This document shows, piece by piece, positions 45,657-54,333 of a stretch of 64,000 bases of DNA. Each line of letters starts with the position of its first letter. Position 1 is the first letter of the stretch. The notes beneath the pieces are model-generated. The model searched no databases. It was given only the letters and a program-made list of their open reading frames with translations, and was not told the DNA's origin. This DNA comes from Sulfurospirillum sp. (lineage in GTDB: Bacteria; Campylobacterota; Campylobacteria; Campylobacterales; Arcobacteraceae), in contig JAKZMJ010000001.1 of assembly GCA_030491005.1 (NCBI GenBank), forward strand, positions 124,001-188,000, in the 5' to 3' direction. Position numbers and translations under genes: made by a program.

Positions 45657-48470
45657 ATGACAAATACAATTAAAATAATTAATGCAAAAGAAAATAACTT
45701 AAAAAGTATAAATTTAGAAATACCAAAAAACAAACTTATTGTTTTTACTGGAATTAGTGGTAGTGGTAAATCTACTTTAGCTTTTGATACACTTTATGCA
45801 GAAGGTCAGCGAAGATATATAGAATCATTATCTTCTTATGCAAGACAATTTTTAGATAAAGTTGGTAAGCCTGATGTTGAAAGAATAGAAGGTCTAACCC
45901 CAGCTATTGCAATTGACCAAAAAACAACATCAAAAAATCCACGCTCAACAGTAGGAACTATTACTGAAGTATACGATTATTTTAGGTTATTATATGCAAG
46001 AATTGGTAAACAACATTGTAACAAATGTAATCAAGCTATATCTCAAATGAGTTCATCTGATGTTATTGCACAAGTATTACAATTAAAAAATAATTCAAAG
46101 ATTATTATTTTAGCTCCTTTAATTAATAGAAAAAAAGGTACTTTTGTTGATTTGTTTGAAAGTCTTAGAAGTAAAGGTTATGTAAGAGCTATGATTGATG
46201 GTGTGATGGTAAGACTTGATGAAGAAATAGAACTTGCTAAAACAAAAATGCACACAATTAAAGTGGTAATTGATAGAGTTATTATAAAAGATGAAAATAG
46301 AGATAGAATAGCCCAAGATGTAGAAAAAGGTTTGAAAGAAAGTTTTGGAGAGCTTGAAATTGAAGTTTTAAATCATGAAGAAATGGGTATTGAAAAGCAT
46401 ATTCATTATTCTGAACATATGGCATGTTTTACTTGTAAAGTTTCATTTGAACCTTTAGAACCTTTAAGTTTTTCTTTTAATTCGCCAAAAGGTGCTTGTC
46501 CTTCTTGTGATGGTTTAGGTATTAGATATACTTTAGATTTAAAAAAAGTAATTAATCAAGAGCTATCAATAGAAAAAGGAGCTGTAAAAGTAATATATGG
46601 TTTTAATAAAGGCTATTATTTTAAAATGCTTTTAGCTTTTTGTAATGCTGCTAATATTGATACAAACATAGCTTTTAATAAATTAGAAGACTATCAACAA
46701 AAAGCTATACTTCATGGTGGAGTTGAAGAAGCTAAGTTTACATGGAAGAGGCATAAATTAACTAGAAAATGGGAAGGTATAGTTCAAATAGCTTTTAATA
46801 TGATTAAAGATGAAAAAGAAATGTCTGAATATATGACTGAAAAATCTTGTTCATCTTGTGAGGGAAATAGATTAAGACCATCATCAGCACATGTATATTT
46901 AGCTAAAAAAACTATTTCACAGCTTATCAACCTTCCAATTGAAGAATCTCATAAGTTTTTTCAAGATGAAACAAATTTTAAATATTTAAATGAACAAGAA
47001 CAATTAATAGCAACACCTATATTAAAAGAGATAAAAGAAAGAATATATTTTTTAAATGATGTTGGTTTAGGCTATATTACACTTGGTCGTGATGCTAGAA
47101 CTATTTCAGGAGGAGAGGCTCAAAGAATAAGAGTAGCTTCTCAAATTGGTTCAGGATTAACAGGAGTTATGTATGTCTTAGATGAGCCATCAATTGGTTT
47201 ACATGAAAGAGATACTAATAAATTAATCAAAACTCTAAAGGCATTAAGAGACAAAGGAAATACAGTAATCGTAGTTGAGCATGATAAGGAAACTATCAAT
47301 ACAGCTGATTATATAGTGGATATTGGTCCAAAAGCTGGTAAATATGGTGGTGAGATAGTTTTTAATGGAACATTAAAACAAATGAAAAAAACAAAAACTC
47401 TAACAGCTCAATATTTATCAGGTGCTAAAAAAATACAATATAGACACGACAGACCACAAGAGGATTTTATAGAAATAAAAAATGTAACTATTAATAATAT
47501 TAAAAACCTAGATGTAAAATTGCCTTTAAGAAACTTATGTGCAATTACAGGAGTTAGTGGTAGTGGAAAGTCTTCTTTGATTTTACAAACTTTATTACCA
47601 GTAGCAAAAGAGCTTTTAAATCATGCAAGAAAAGTTAAAAAAGTAGATGGTGTTAGTATTGAAGGTTTAGATAAACTAGATAAAGTCATATACTTAGACC
47701 AAAGTCCAATAGGAAGAACACCAAGGTCAAATCCTGCTACATATACAGGACTTATGGATGAATTGAGATTATTATTTTCAAAAACTAAAGAATCACAAAT
47801 TAGAGGTTATAAAATCGGAAGATTTTCCTTTAATGTAAAAGGTGGAAGATGTGAAAAATGTCAAGGTGAAGGTGAGATAAAAATAGAAATGCACTTTTTG
47901 CCTGATATTATGGTTAAATGTGATACTTGTCATGGAAAAAGATATAACTCACAAACATTAGAAATATTGTACAAAAGCAAAAGTATAGCTGATATTTTAG
48001 CTATGAGTGTTGATGAGGCTTTAATCTTTTTTATCAAAATTCCCAAAATAAATGCAAAACTACAAACTCTAAGTGATGTAGGACTTGGATATATTACTTT
48101 AGGACAAAATGCTATTACCTTAAGTGGAGGAGAGGCACAAAGAATTAAATTATCAAAAGAATTAAGTAAAAAAGATACAGGTCAAACTTTGTATATATTA
48201 GATGAACCTACAACTGGCTTACACTTTGCTGATGTTGATAGACTTACAAAAGTATTGCATCACTTAGTTGATCTTGGTAATTCTGTTTTAGTTATTGAAC
48301 ATAACCTAGATATTATTAAAAATTCTGATTGGGTTATTGATATGGGTCCTGAAGGTGGATATAAAGGTGGGCAAATTGTAGATGAAGGAACACCTGAGTA
48401 TATAGCTTTAAATCATAAAAAATCTAAATCATATACAGGATATTACTTAGAAAAAGAATTAGAATTATAA
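45657..48470 (+). CDS. uvrA: Excinuclease ABC subunit UvrA
   Basis: 937 residues, full length. Two ABC modules are visible with Walker A GISGSGKSTL (about residues 33-42) and GVSGSGKSSL, and signature loops ISGGEAQRIR and LSGGEAQRIK. Zinc-finger cysteines are seen in the CNKC pair, in FTCKVSFEPL/CPSCDG and in CEKCQGEGEI/VKCDTCHG. Damage-recognition subunit of nucleotide excision repair. It starts 13 bases after mutS2 and is followed by a clear terminator. Confidence 0.96.
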   Translation: MTNTIKIINAKENNLKSINLEIPKNKLIVFTGISGSGKSTLAFDTLYAEGQRRYIESLSSYARQFLDKVGKPDVERIEGLTPAIAIDQKTTSKNPRSTVGTITEVYDYFRLLYARIGKQHCNKCNQAISQMSSSDVIAQVLQLKNNSKIIILAPLINRKKGTFVDLFESLRSKGYVRAMIDGVMVRLDEEIELAKTKMHTIKVVIDRVIIKDENRDRIAQDVEKGLKESFGELEIEVLNHEEMGIEKHIHYSEHMACFTCKVSFEPLEPLSFSFNSPKGACPSCDGLGIRYTLDLKKVINQELSIEKGAVKVIYGFNKGYYFKMLLAFCNAANIDTNIAFNKLEDYQQKAILHGGVEEAKFTWKRHKLTRKWEGIVQIAFNMIKDEKEMSEYMTEKSCSSCEGNRLRPSSAHVYLAKKTISQLINLPIEESHKFFQDETNFKYLNEQEQLIATPILKEIKERIYFLNDVGLGYITLGRDARTISGGEAQRIRVASQIGSGLTGVMYVLDEPSIGLHERDTNKLIKTLKALRDKGNTVIVVEHDKETINTADYIVDIGPKAGKYGGEIVFNGTLKQMKKTKTLTAQYLSGAKKIQYRHDRPQEDFIEIKNVTINNIKNLDVKLPLRNLCAITGVSGSGKSSLILQTLLPVAKELLNHARKVKKVDGVSIEGLDKLDKVIYLDQSPIGRTPRSNPATYTGLMDELRLLFSKTKESQIRGYKIGRFSFNVKGGRCEKCQGEGEIKIEMHFLPDIMVKCDTCHGKRYNSQTLEILYKSKSIADILAMSVDEALIFFIKIPKINAKLQTLSDVGLGYITLGQNAITLSGGEAQRIKLSKELSKKDTGQTLYILDEPTTGLHFADVDRLTKVLHHLVDLGNSVLVIEHNLDIIKNSDWVIDMGPEGGYKGGQIVDEGTPEYIALNHKKSKSYTGYYLEKELEL

Positions 48471-48576
48471 AATATCTTTTTAATACTTAAGTTCGACTCT
48501 GAGTATCTCCTCCATACTTTTATAATCAAAACCCTTTATTTATCGTATATATATAGTCAGTCCTGAAAAAACAAAC

Positions 48577-48597
48577 AAACCCTTATTTTAAGGGTTT
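48577..48597 (+). terminator. Intrinsic terminator-like hairpin downstream of uvrA
   Basis: AAACCCTT / AAGGGTTT with a 5-base loop, the strongest hairpin in the gap. It lies about 105 bases after the uvrA stop, at the border of the second IS-rich region. Just after it, 48604-48632 resembles the promoter stretch of the IS5-type elements (TTTAGCTATAATTACAACAT). Confidence 0.55.
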
Positions 48598-48740
48598 AAA
48601 CACTACTTTTTAGCTATAATTACAACATATAAAATATATACAAACTACGATAAAATCGTAAAATCGACTTAATGAAAAAATGGGTGCGTAAAAAGTTAAG
48701 TAGATATGATAATATAGGAACTAAAAAAGGTTTGTTTACA

Positions 48741-48817
48741 ATGAGTTTTAAAAAAGTAATAAAAAGTGCCCAAATTGTTTAAATAATAACACTCAAAAGT
48801 ATAATGTCCCCAGATAA
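48741..48817 (+). pseudogene. N-terminal remnant of a zinc-ribbon transposase
   Basis: ATG AGT TTT... then, after one lost base near 48762, a frame reading KCPNCLNNNTQKYNVPR and a stop. A CxxC start of this type introduces the zinc ribbon of IS1/IS1595/IS1249-like transposases. The rest is missing, cut by the IS200-type element. Its upstream sequence 48666-48686 matches 15262-15283 in inverse orientation. Confidence 0.5.
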
Positions 48818-48826
48818 AACAACCGA

Positions 48827-48858
48827 TTAATCTAAAAAAGGGTTAATCTAAAAAAGGG
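48827..48858. repeat. 16-bp direct repeat, two copies
   Basis: The unit TTAATCTAAAAAAGGG occurs at 48827-48842 and again at 48843-48858, directly before the left hairpin of the IS200-type element. It could be slippage or a trace of insertion. Confidence 0.8.
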
Positions 48859-48864
48859 TTAATT

Positions 48865-49390
48865 CCCCGTACCCTTGGGTCGTTAACAAGTTAGCTATAA
48901 TAGAGATATGAGAGATGAACATATATATAAAAGTCATAATAAGACTTTACTACTATATCATTTGGTATTTCCAGCTAAATATAGAAAAAAAGTATTTGAT
49001 AATAAAATAGATAAAAAACTTAGAGAAGTATGTATTGATATATCTCAAAGATATGAAATTGTATTTGTAGAAATTGGTAATGATGAAGATCATGTACATT
49101 TTTTAGTTCAAAGTGTACCAACAATATCTGTAACTAAACTAGTAACTACAATAAAAAGTATAACAGCAAGAGAGATATTTAAACAATTTCCTCAATTAAA
49201 AAAAGAAATGTGGGGTTCAAGTCTTTGGACAAGTGGATATTATGTAAATACAGTTGGACTCTACGCAAGTAAAGATACAATTAAAAATTATATTAAAAAT
49301 CAAGGCTCAAATGAAAAAGAATATGTCAAAATATATGATGGACAATTAAAGTTTGATTTATAGAAAAAGATACCCCGTACTCTTGGGTCG
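48865..49390 (+). mobile_element. IS200/IS605-type insertion sequence
   Basis: The ends carry matching hairpin-forming motifs, CCCCGTACCCTTGGGTCG at 48865-48882 and CCCCGTACTCTTGGGTCG at 49373-49390, around a single TnpA gene. Subterminal hairpins rather than inverted repeats are normal for this single-strand transposing family. No TnpB gene is present. Exact boundaries beyond the hairpins cannot be fixed by eye. Confidence 0.85.
48908..49363 (+). CDS. tnpA: IS200/IS605-family transposase TnpA
   Basis: 151-residue Y1 HUH transposase. The HUH motif is in EDHVHFLVQ and the catalytic tyrosine probably in SGYYVNTVG; YHLVFPAKYRKKVF is the usual N-terminal block. It is intact and of normal length, so probably functional. 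It inserts single-stranded circles, often beside short target sequences. Confidence 0.93.
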   Translation: MRDEHIYKSHNKTLLLYHLVFPAKYRKKVFDNKIDKKLREVCIDISQRYEIVFVEIGNDEDHVHFLVQSVPTISVTKLVTTIKSITAREIFKQFPQLKKEMWGSSLWTSGYYVNTVGLYASKDTIKNYIKNQGSNEKEYVKIYDGQLKFDL

Positions 49391-49460
49391 GTGGAGCATC
49401 ATTAAAATATTTTTATTCCAATAGATACAATATAAAGATAAAAAAAGAGGATATTACATT

Positions 49461-49814
49461 ATGAGTAGAAAAAGAACAACATACACAGCAAGTTTTAAAG
49501 CAAAATTAGTTTTAGAAGTTTTAGAGGGAACAAAGACATTAAATGAGATAGCAACACAATAAGAGTAAAGGACAACTTGTGATTAATATCACAAGGCAAA
49601 CTGTCGAATGTATTACCAAAGAATTTATTAAATTGGAAGAAACAGTTTTTAGATAATGCAAGTTTAGCATTTGATAAAAGTGCTTTAGTTAAAGAGTATA
49701 AAATAGAAATTGAAACACTACAAAAAGATAAAGATAATATGGCAAAGAAAGTTGGTGAATTAACTTTAGAGAAAGATTTTCTTGAGGGAAAGCTCGTAAG
49801 CTTGGTATCATTAA
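49461..49814 (+). pseudogene. IS3-family OrfA, broken by a short hairpin insertion and truncated by IS5 copy C
   Basis: A GAGG ribosome site precedes ATG at 49461. The first 33 codons (SRKRTTYTASFKAKLVLEVL ... EIATQ) are the helix-turn-helix start of an IS3 OrfA, ending in a stop at 49560-49562. The frame resumes at 49607 with NVLPKNLLNWKKQFL, then DNASLAFDKSALVKEYK and a leucine-zipper-like end (EGKL). The two halves are separated by about 45 foreign bases. IS5 copy C cuts the gene at 49815, and OrfB is absent. Confidence 0.8.
49562..49606. repeat. About 45-bp hairpin-bearing insertion inside IS3 orfA
   Basis: Interrupts the codon for the tyrosine expected after EIATQ. It contains the perfect hairpin CTTGTGAT-TAAT-ATCACAAG (49576-49595), flanked by a second pairing GACA (49571-49574) / TGTC (49602-49605). 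Small palindromic insertions of this kind resemble REP-like or IS200-derived mini elements. No second copy was noticed in the window. Confidence 0.6.
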
Positions 49815-50302
49815 GGGCACCTCTAAAAATAGACAAAAAATCACATAATTTTCAAATACTTAGAAAATCATAAAATAAGTCTTTTATTTAATCCAAATAA
49901 ATTTACAAATAACTCTCTATAAAGCTATTATTTAAAGCATTTGATACCACTATTTAGCTATAATTACAACATAAATTATTATAAAAAGTGAGTATATTAT
50001 GGCAGGATTATTTGATTATGAGTTTCAGCTAGAAAAGATTAAAAAGCATCAACCACCTTTACAAAAGTTAAATGAAATTATTGATTGGGAATTATTTAGA
50101 CAACCTATTGAAGAATCATTAATGAAAGAAGATAAAAAAAGTAATGCTGGTAGGAAACCATATGATAAACTCTTAATGTTCAAAATAATTATACTTCAAA
50201 GATACTACAATTTATCGGATGAACAAACAGAGTTTCAAATCAAAGATAGATTATCTTTTATGAATTTTCTAGGTCTCCAAATAGGTGATAATGTACCTGA
50301 TA
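49815..50302 (+). mobile_element. IS5-family element, left part (copy C), with truncated transposase
   Basis: Starts GGGCACCTCTAAAAATAG and is identical by eye to copy B for 488 bases, including the first about 101 codons of the transposase from ATG 49999. It is cut after GATA at 50302 by an IS630-type element, which targets TA. The remaining two thirds of the IS5 element are not found to the right in this orientation. Confidence 0.9.
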
Positions 50303-50725
50303 AGTACTACCAACAATTTAAAAATAACTCAATAAATACACTAAACTAACAAGTAATTAAAGATAATTATGCTATAATACAGCATGAAAAATATAATAAA
50401 CTTAACACCAAAAACAATAATAGAACTAGAAAATATCATTAAATATAATGATAAATTTAGAGCAAGAAAAAGAGCAGAAACAATACTGTTAAGCTATAAA
50501 GGTAAAACAGTAAATGAGATAGTTGAATTATTAGATTTAAAGCATCAAGCTATATGGAAATGGTTTAGAAACTTTAAAAAAGATGGTATACAAAGTTTAT
50601 ATGAAAAGTCTGGTCGTGGTAGAAAATCTCCACTTAGAGATTTAAATATTGATTATGTAAAAGCAATAGCAATTAACTGTCCATCAGTACCCATAGTTAA
50701 TGCTAAAATTAGAGATAAATATAAT
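50303..50725 (+). mobile_element. IS630-family element, left part, with truncated transposase
   Basis: Begins AGTACTACCAAC directly after a TA, the target dinucleotide of IS630/Tc1 elements. The reading frame from ATG 50384 encodes about 114 residues of an IS630-type N-terminus: two helix-turn-helix parts (RARKRAETILLSYKGKTVNE; HQAIWKWFRNFKKDGIQSL) and YEKSGRGRKSPL. It ends at the IS4-like terminal repeat at 50726. The DDE catalytic half is missing. Confidence 0.85.
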
Positions 50726-51738
50726 CTTAACTTTCGCACCTAAAACAATCAATAAAACATCAAATAACAAGCAGATTATCAATACTTAATCCAAGATTTT
50801 CATGTCTATTGACAATATTATTTTAAGTGTAAATAATTAAAATAATATTCTAAAAATAAGCTATAAAATAGTATCAAAGAAGCTTTTATACAGTGCTTAT
50901 TAGCTATAATATGGATATTAAAAAAGAGGTTTATTGATGAATATTCAAGAGAAAATAACTAATATTATAAATGGCAAGCTAAAAAATCCAATTTTCAAGA
51001 CAATGCAAGTACTAAATATAAAAACAATTTTATCTCAAAGTAAATTCACTAAGAAAGATGGTGTTAGTGTTTATATGGTAGTTATTCATTTTGTCTATAT
51101 GTTGGTTATGAATAAAAAGATATCAACATTTTCAAATCAAAGTGATGATAGTTTAAAGAAAGATGTTTACTATAGATTACTTAGCAATAGTAACTACAAC
51201 TGGAGAAAACTACTATCTTTATCAACATTAAAGATACTAAAATTACTTCATAAAGTACAAGATAAAAAAGCTGTAAGAGTTTTAATTATTGATGATACAG
51301 TTGAGGGAAAAGTTGGTAAAGATATAGAGGGTAGTAGTGACTACTTATGGAGTAATAAAGAGAAACGAACTATTAGAGGTATCAATGTTGTATCTTTAAA
51401 TTATAGTGATGGTTTCTCTAACTTGATGTTAGACTTTGAAATTGCTACAAATAAATATGCAAGAGTAGCACTAGAAAATTTTACTAATATTGTAGATTAT
51501 AGAAGTAATGCTCACATAAGAAGACTAGAGACACTAAAAGGCAAATCACAAATAGCAATAGCTATGGTTAAAAGAGCTGTAAATAGTGGTATATATGCTG
51601 ATTATTTACTTGTTGATAGTTGGTATAGTAAACCTTCATTCATTAAAGAGATGAATGAACTAGGATTAAAAGTTATTACAAGAGTAGCAAATAATAATAA
51701 AATATGGAACTTTTTAGGAGATAGAAACACTCTTAATA
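50726..51738 (+). mobile_element. IS4-like element, longest copy (copy 3), right end missing
   Basis: Starts CTTAACTTTCGCACC. The transposase frame from ATG 50934 runs about 268 codons before IS5 sequence takes over at 51739 (the frame then reads on to 51761). DDE features are visible: VRVLIIDDTVEGKVGKD (first Asp), then YADYLLVDSWYSKPSFI (second Asp); the C-terminal Glu region is lost here. The upstream 208 bases match copy 1 with few differences. The family is judged IS4-like from these motifs. Confidence 0.8.
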
Positions 51739-52934
51739 GAACCTCTAAAAATAGCATTTAAAAACCACTTTCCAAATATTTATTAAAAAATATCAGAATA
51801 TAAATTTTATTTGAGAAAATATGACAATTTCAACTATAAATTATCTATAATTTACTCTTGAAATAGTGATAATATTCACTATTTTGTTGATATATTATCA
51901 ACTTTTCATAATTGGTATATTTTTTAACCTTACTAATTGTTCATATCGTATAAAGTTATAAGTAAGATTTAAAAGTCCTGTTAGGGATTTAATCCTATCA
52001 ATGCCAATAGCTTTTAAAGATAGAGCTTTATTCATAGAGGTTGTGAATGTTCCAAATATATGTTCTACTCTTACTCTAGTTTTTGAATATTTATGATTGA
52101 GTTTGTGTTGAGCATTAGTAAGTGGTTTATTTCTATATGCTCGATTGATAACTTTTGAGTTTACATTATTTTTTTGAAGATAGTCTTCTATCTCTTTTGA
52201 TTTGTATGCTGAATCAGCATACAATGTAGTATCATCTTCATTGATAAGTTCTTTAATTACTTGTGAATCATGAGTTGATGAGGGTGTTACAGTATAAGTA
52301 GATATTACTTTAGTTTTTTGATCAACTGATATATGATTTTTATATCCAAATTCTCTAGTTTTATACTTGGTAACCCATCTGGCATCTATATCTTTTTGAG
52401 CTAATTTATTTTTATTCTTTCCAAACTCTAAAGGAATAGCACCTTTTTTAATATCAGCATTATCTTGCCTTTTATTTCTTTGTTTAGGTACTTTGATGAA
52501 GCTAGCGTCTACAAGTGTTCCCTCTTTAGCAATAACACCATTAGATAAAAGTTTAGCAGTAAAAATATCAAATAGTTTTTTTTGATAAATCTTTCTCTTT
52601 TAGTTCTTCTTTAAATAGCCAAATTGTATTTCTATCAGGTACATTATCACCTATTTGGAGACCTAGAAAATTCATAAAAGATAATCTATCTTTGATTTGA
52701 AACTCTGTTTGTTCATCCGATAAATTGTAGTATCTTTGAAGTATAATTATTTTGAACATTAAGAGTTTATCATATGGTTTCCTACCAGCATTACTTTTTT
52801 TATCTTCTTTCATTAATGATTCTTCAATAGGTTGTCTAAATAATTCCCAATCAATAATTTCATTTAACTTTTGTAAAGGTGGTTGATGCTTTTTAATCTT
52901 TTCTAGCTGAAACTCATAATCAAATAATCCTGCT
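51739..52934 (-). mobile_element. IS5-family element, truncated and frameshifted (copy D)
   Basis: Inverted relative to copy C and near-identical to copy B. The end inside the IS4 copy lacks the outer GG of the terminal repeat; the other end stops in the third codon of the transposase gene (GCAGG), where it joins sequence like 54146-54207. The transposase (51898-52934, minus) is broken at about 52572: the A7 run of copy B is A8 here, so it ends early after SKK. It is clearly inactive. Confidence 0.88.
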
Positions 52935-53034
52935 TTTCATATTTCACAATTATTCCACAATTAAGTAGTATAATTTCTTGCTTTAATGAAATTAAAACAT
53001 TAAAATGTTAATATTTAATAAAAGGATAAGAAAA

Positions 53035-53538
53035 ATGAAAAAGAATATGACAAACGTAAAAAAGAAACAAAGTATCTTCAATCTTGTAAGTAAACTGTGT
53101 TTTATGGCTCTAGCTCTTAGTTTCACTTTTAACCAAACTTTAAGTGCTCGTGGTTTTGATAGTCCTGAAGAAGTAGCAAAGGCGTATATAGAGATAGCTA
53201 AGAATTCTACAAATGAAGGTGATTTTGATGAGCTTAGTAAAAAAAAGATAAAAGCTATATTATATAATCCTAAACAAAGAGGAAGAGTAAGCTCTGCTCT
53301 TTCTACAATGAGAGGTTATATAAGTGTTAATTTAAGAGATAATATAGATTTAGATGGAAAAGCAATAGGCGATATAACTCCTATGTTTAAGTCTTTTATA
53401 TTTAAAAGAAAGAAGAACTCTGTAAGAATGGCGTATATATTGTATACTTTTCAGGATGAGGATTTTCAACAAAAGTCTAAAGTTAATAATTTTAAGTATA
53501 GAATTATAAATGGTAAAAAGAAGTGGTTTTTAAAATAG
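53035..53538 (+). CDS. Small secreted protein of unknown function
   Basis: 167 residues from the ATG at 53035, which has AGGA about 6 bases upstream; an ATG at 53005 in the same frame lacks this. The N-terminus has lysines, then a hydrophobic core (LCFMALALSFTFNQTLSA), a signal peptide likely cut after SA. The mature part is basic with FDSPEEVAKAYIEIAKN and a C-terminus NGKKKWFLK. I do not recognise the family. The end of a related gene lies at 54204-54266, so this was once a tandem pair. Confidence 0.7.
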   Translation: MKKNMTNVKKKQSIFNLVSKLCFMALALSFTFNQTLSARGFDSPEEVAKAYIEIAKNSTNEGDFDELSKKKIKAILYNPKQRGRVSSALSTMRGYISVNLRDNIDLDGKAIGDITPMFKSFIFKRKKNSVRMAYILYTFQDEDFQQKSKVNNFKYRIINGKKKWFLK

Positions 53539-53545
53539 AAGAAGA

Positions 53546-53650
53546 ATTAGAGATTAGAGATTAGAGTTTAGAGATTAGATTTTTAGTTTAGATTTTTAGT
53601 TTAGTTTAGTTTAGATTTAGATTAGAGATTTAGACATTTAGATTAAAATT
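53546..53650. repeat. TTTAG/ATTAGAG-rich low-complexity repeats
   Basis: A run of short irregular repeats such as TTTAGTTTAGTTTAG and GATTAGAGATTAGAG directly after the small secreted protein gene. A similar stretch (54264-54300) follows the duplicated gene end at 54266, so gene end and repeat were duplicated together. Confidence 0.75.
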
Positions 53651-54044
53651 CTTAAGAAGAATTACAAAAAGAATTAGAGATAAGAATTTAAGGATATATT
53701 ATATGAGTATTTCATCTGTTGTTTTTTCATCAGGATTGTTTTTTAAAAATGTGTATTCTTATCTTTTTATTAGGAATAAATGAGGATAAGGTAAACATAG
53801 AAGTATAGAACTTAAGTTAGCATATTTTGATACAAGTACTGGTATCAAGTGTAATTTATTTAAAAACTATTTAAGTGTTTTATGATACAATATTTATAGA
53901 TGTAGCCCATCTATAATACTGTGAGTATAATATTCTGACATTAGTACTTTCATATGGTTAAAAAGGTTAGTGTTTTTTGCACTAGCCTTTTTTTTGGATT
54001 GATGGTTGAGATTTGTAGGGATAGACTATAAGCAAGGTAAATCC
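53651..54044. other. Non-coding gap with hairpins, possible small RNA
   Basis: No convincing gene. A 26-codon frame at 53703-53783 has an AGGA site but no recognisable product. From about 53880 a TATGATACAAT promoter-like stretch precedes hairpins ATAGATG/CATCTAT (about 53896-53913) and a strong terminator at 53961-53991, as expected for a transcript of roughly 90-100 bases. No known RNA family was recognised. Confidence 0.35.
53961..53991 (+). terminator. Strong intrinsic terminator, unassigned transcript
   Basis: AAAAGGTTAGTG / CACTAGCCTTTT (one G-U pair) with a 7-base T-rich loop, followed by TTTT. It is also preceded by A's, so it could work in both directions. No gene ends close upstream, which suggests it terminates a small RNA. 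Confidence 0.65.
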
Positions 54045-54122
54045 ATGCACGAACTGGATATACACAGTATAGGTTATTTAATCATAGGACTTATTTATTT
54101 AAGTTTCTATTTCTTTGATTAA
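54045..54122 (+). CDS. 25-residue hydrophobic peptide, candidate type I toxin
   Basis: ATG with AAGG 8-10 bases upstream, a short charged start (MHELDIHS) and then about 15 hydrophobic residues (IGYLIIGLIYLSFYFF) before Asp and stop. Size, single helix and close following hairpin terminator are like the membrane toxins of type I toxin-antitoxin loci. The antisense RNA is not proven: a minus-strand promoter could lie near 54170-54200. No homologue is recognised. It could also be a chance frame. Confidence 0.4.
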   Translation: MHELDIHSIGYLIIGLIYLSFYFFD

Positions 54123-54127
54123 TCGGT

Positions 54128-54155
54128 GAAAAGCAGGGATAGGCTCCTGCTTTTC
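54128..54155 (+). terminator. 10-bp perfect hairpin after the small peptide
   Basis: GAAAAGCAGG / CCTGCTTTTC with an 8-base loop, starting 5 bases after the peptide stop. The T's of the right arm can serve as the terminator tract. The CCTGCTTTTCATATTT part recurs at the break of IS5 copy D (52930-52945). Confidence 0.65.
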
Positions 54156-54203
54156 ATATTTTAAGATACTTTGTAATCATATTTCACAATTATTCCAGTA
54201 AAT

Positions 54204-54266
54204 TCTACAAAAGATACTTTTAAGTATAGAGCTATAAATGGTAAGAAGAAGTGGTTTTTAGATTAG
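54204..54266 (+). pseudogene. C-terminal remnant of a paralogue of the small secreted protein
   Basis: 21 codons reading STKDTFKYRAINGKKKWFLD, parallel to KSKVNNFKYRIINGKKKWFLK at the end of the 53035 gene. No start remains; the sequence before it belongs to the hairpin/peptide segment. It is followed by the same TTTAGA-rich repeats. The remainder up to 54333 has no gene. Confidence 0.75.
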
Positions 54267-54333
54267 ATTTAGATTAGTTTAGAGTTTTAAATTAGAAATT
54301 AGAACTCTTAAGTAGAACTAGAATATCTATTTA

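Noticed and set aside
48488-48518. A tRNA 3' end (GTTCGACTC followed by CTCCTCCA), possibly an attachment site
   Set aside because: The T-stem has a mismatch, no acceptor 5' half, D-arm or anticodon arm is found upstream, and uvrA coding sequence occupies that space.
53546-53650. A CRISPR-like or telomere-like array
   Set aside because: The TTTAG units are irregular, without spacers of constant length or a conserved repeat; simple low-complexity sequence explains it.
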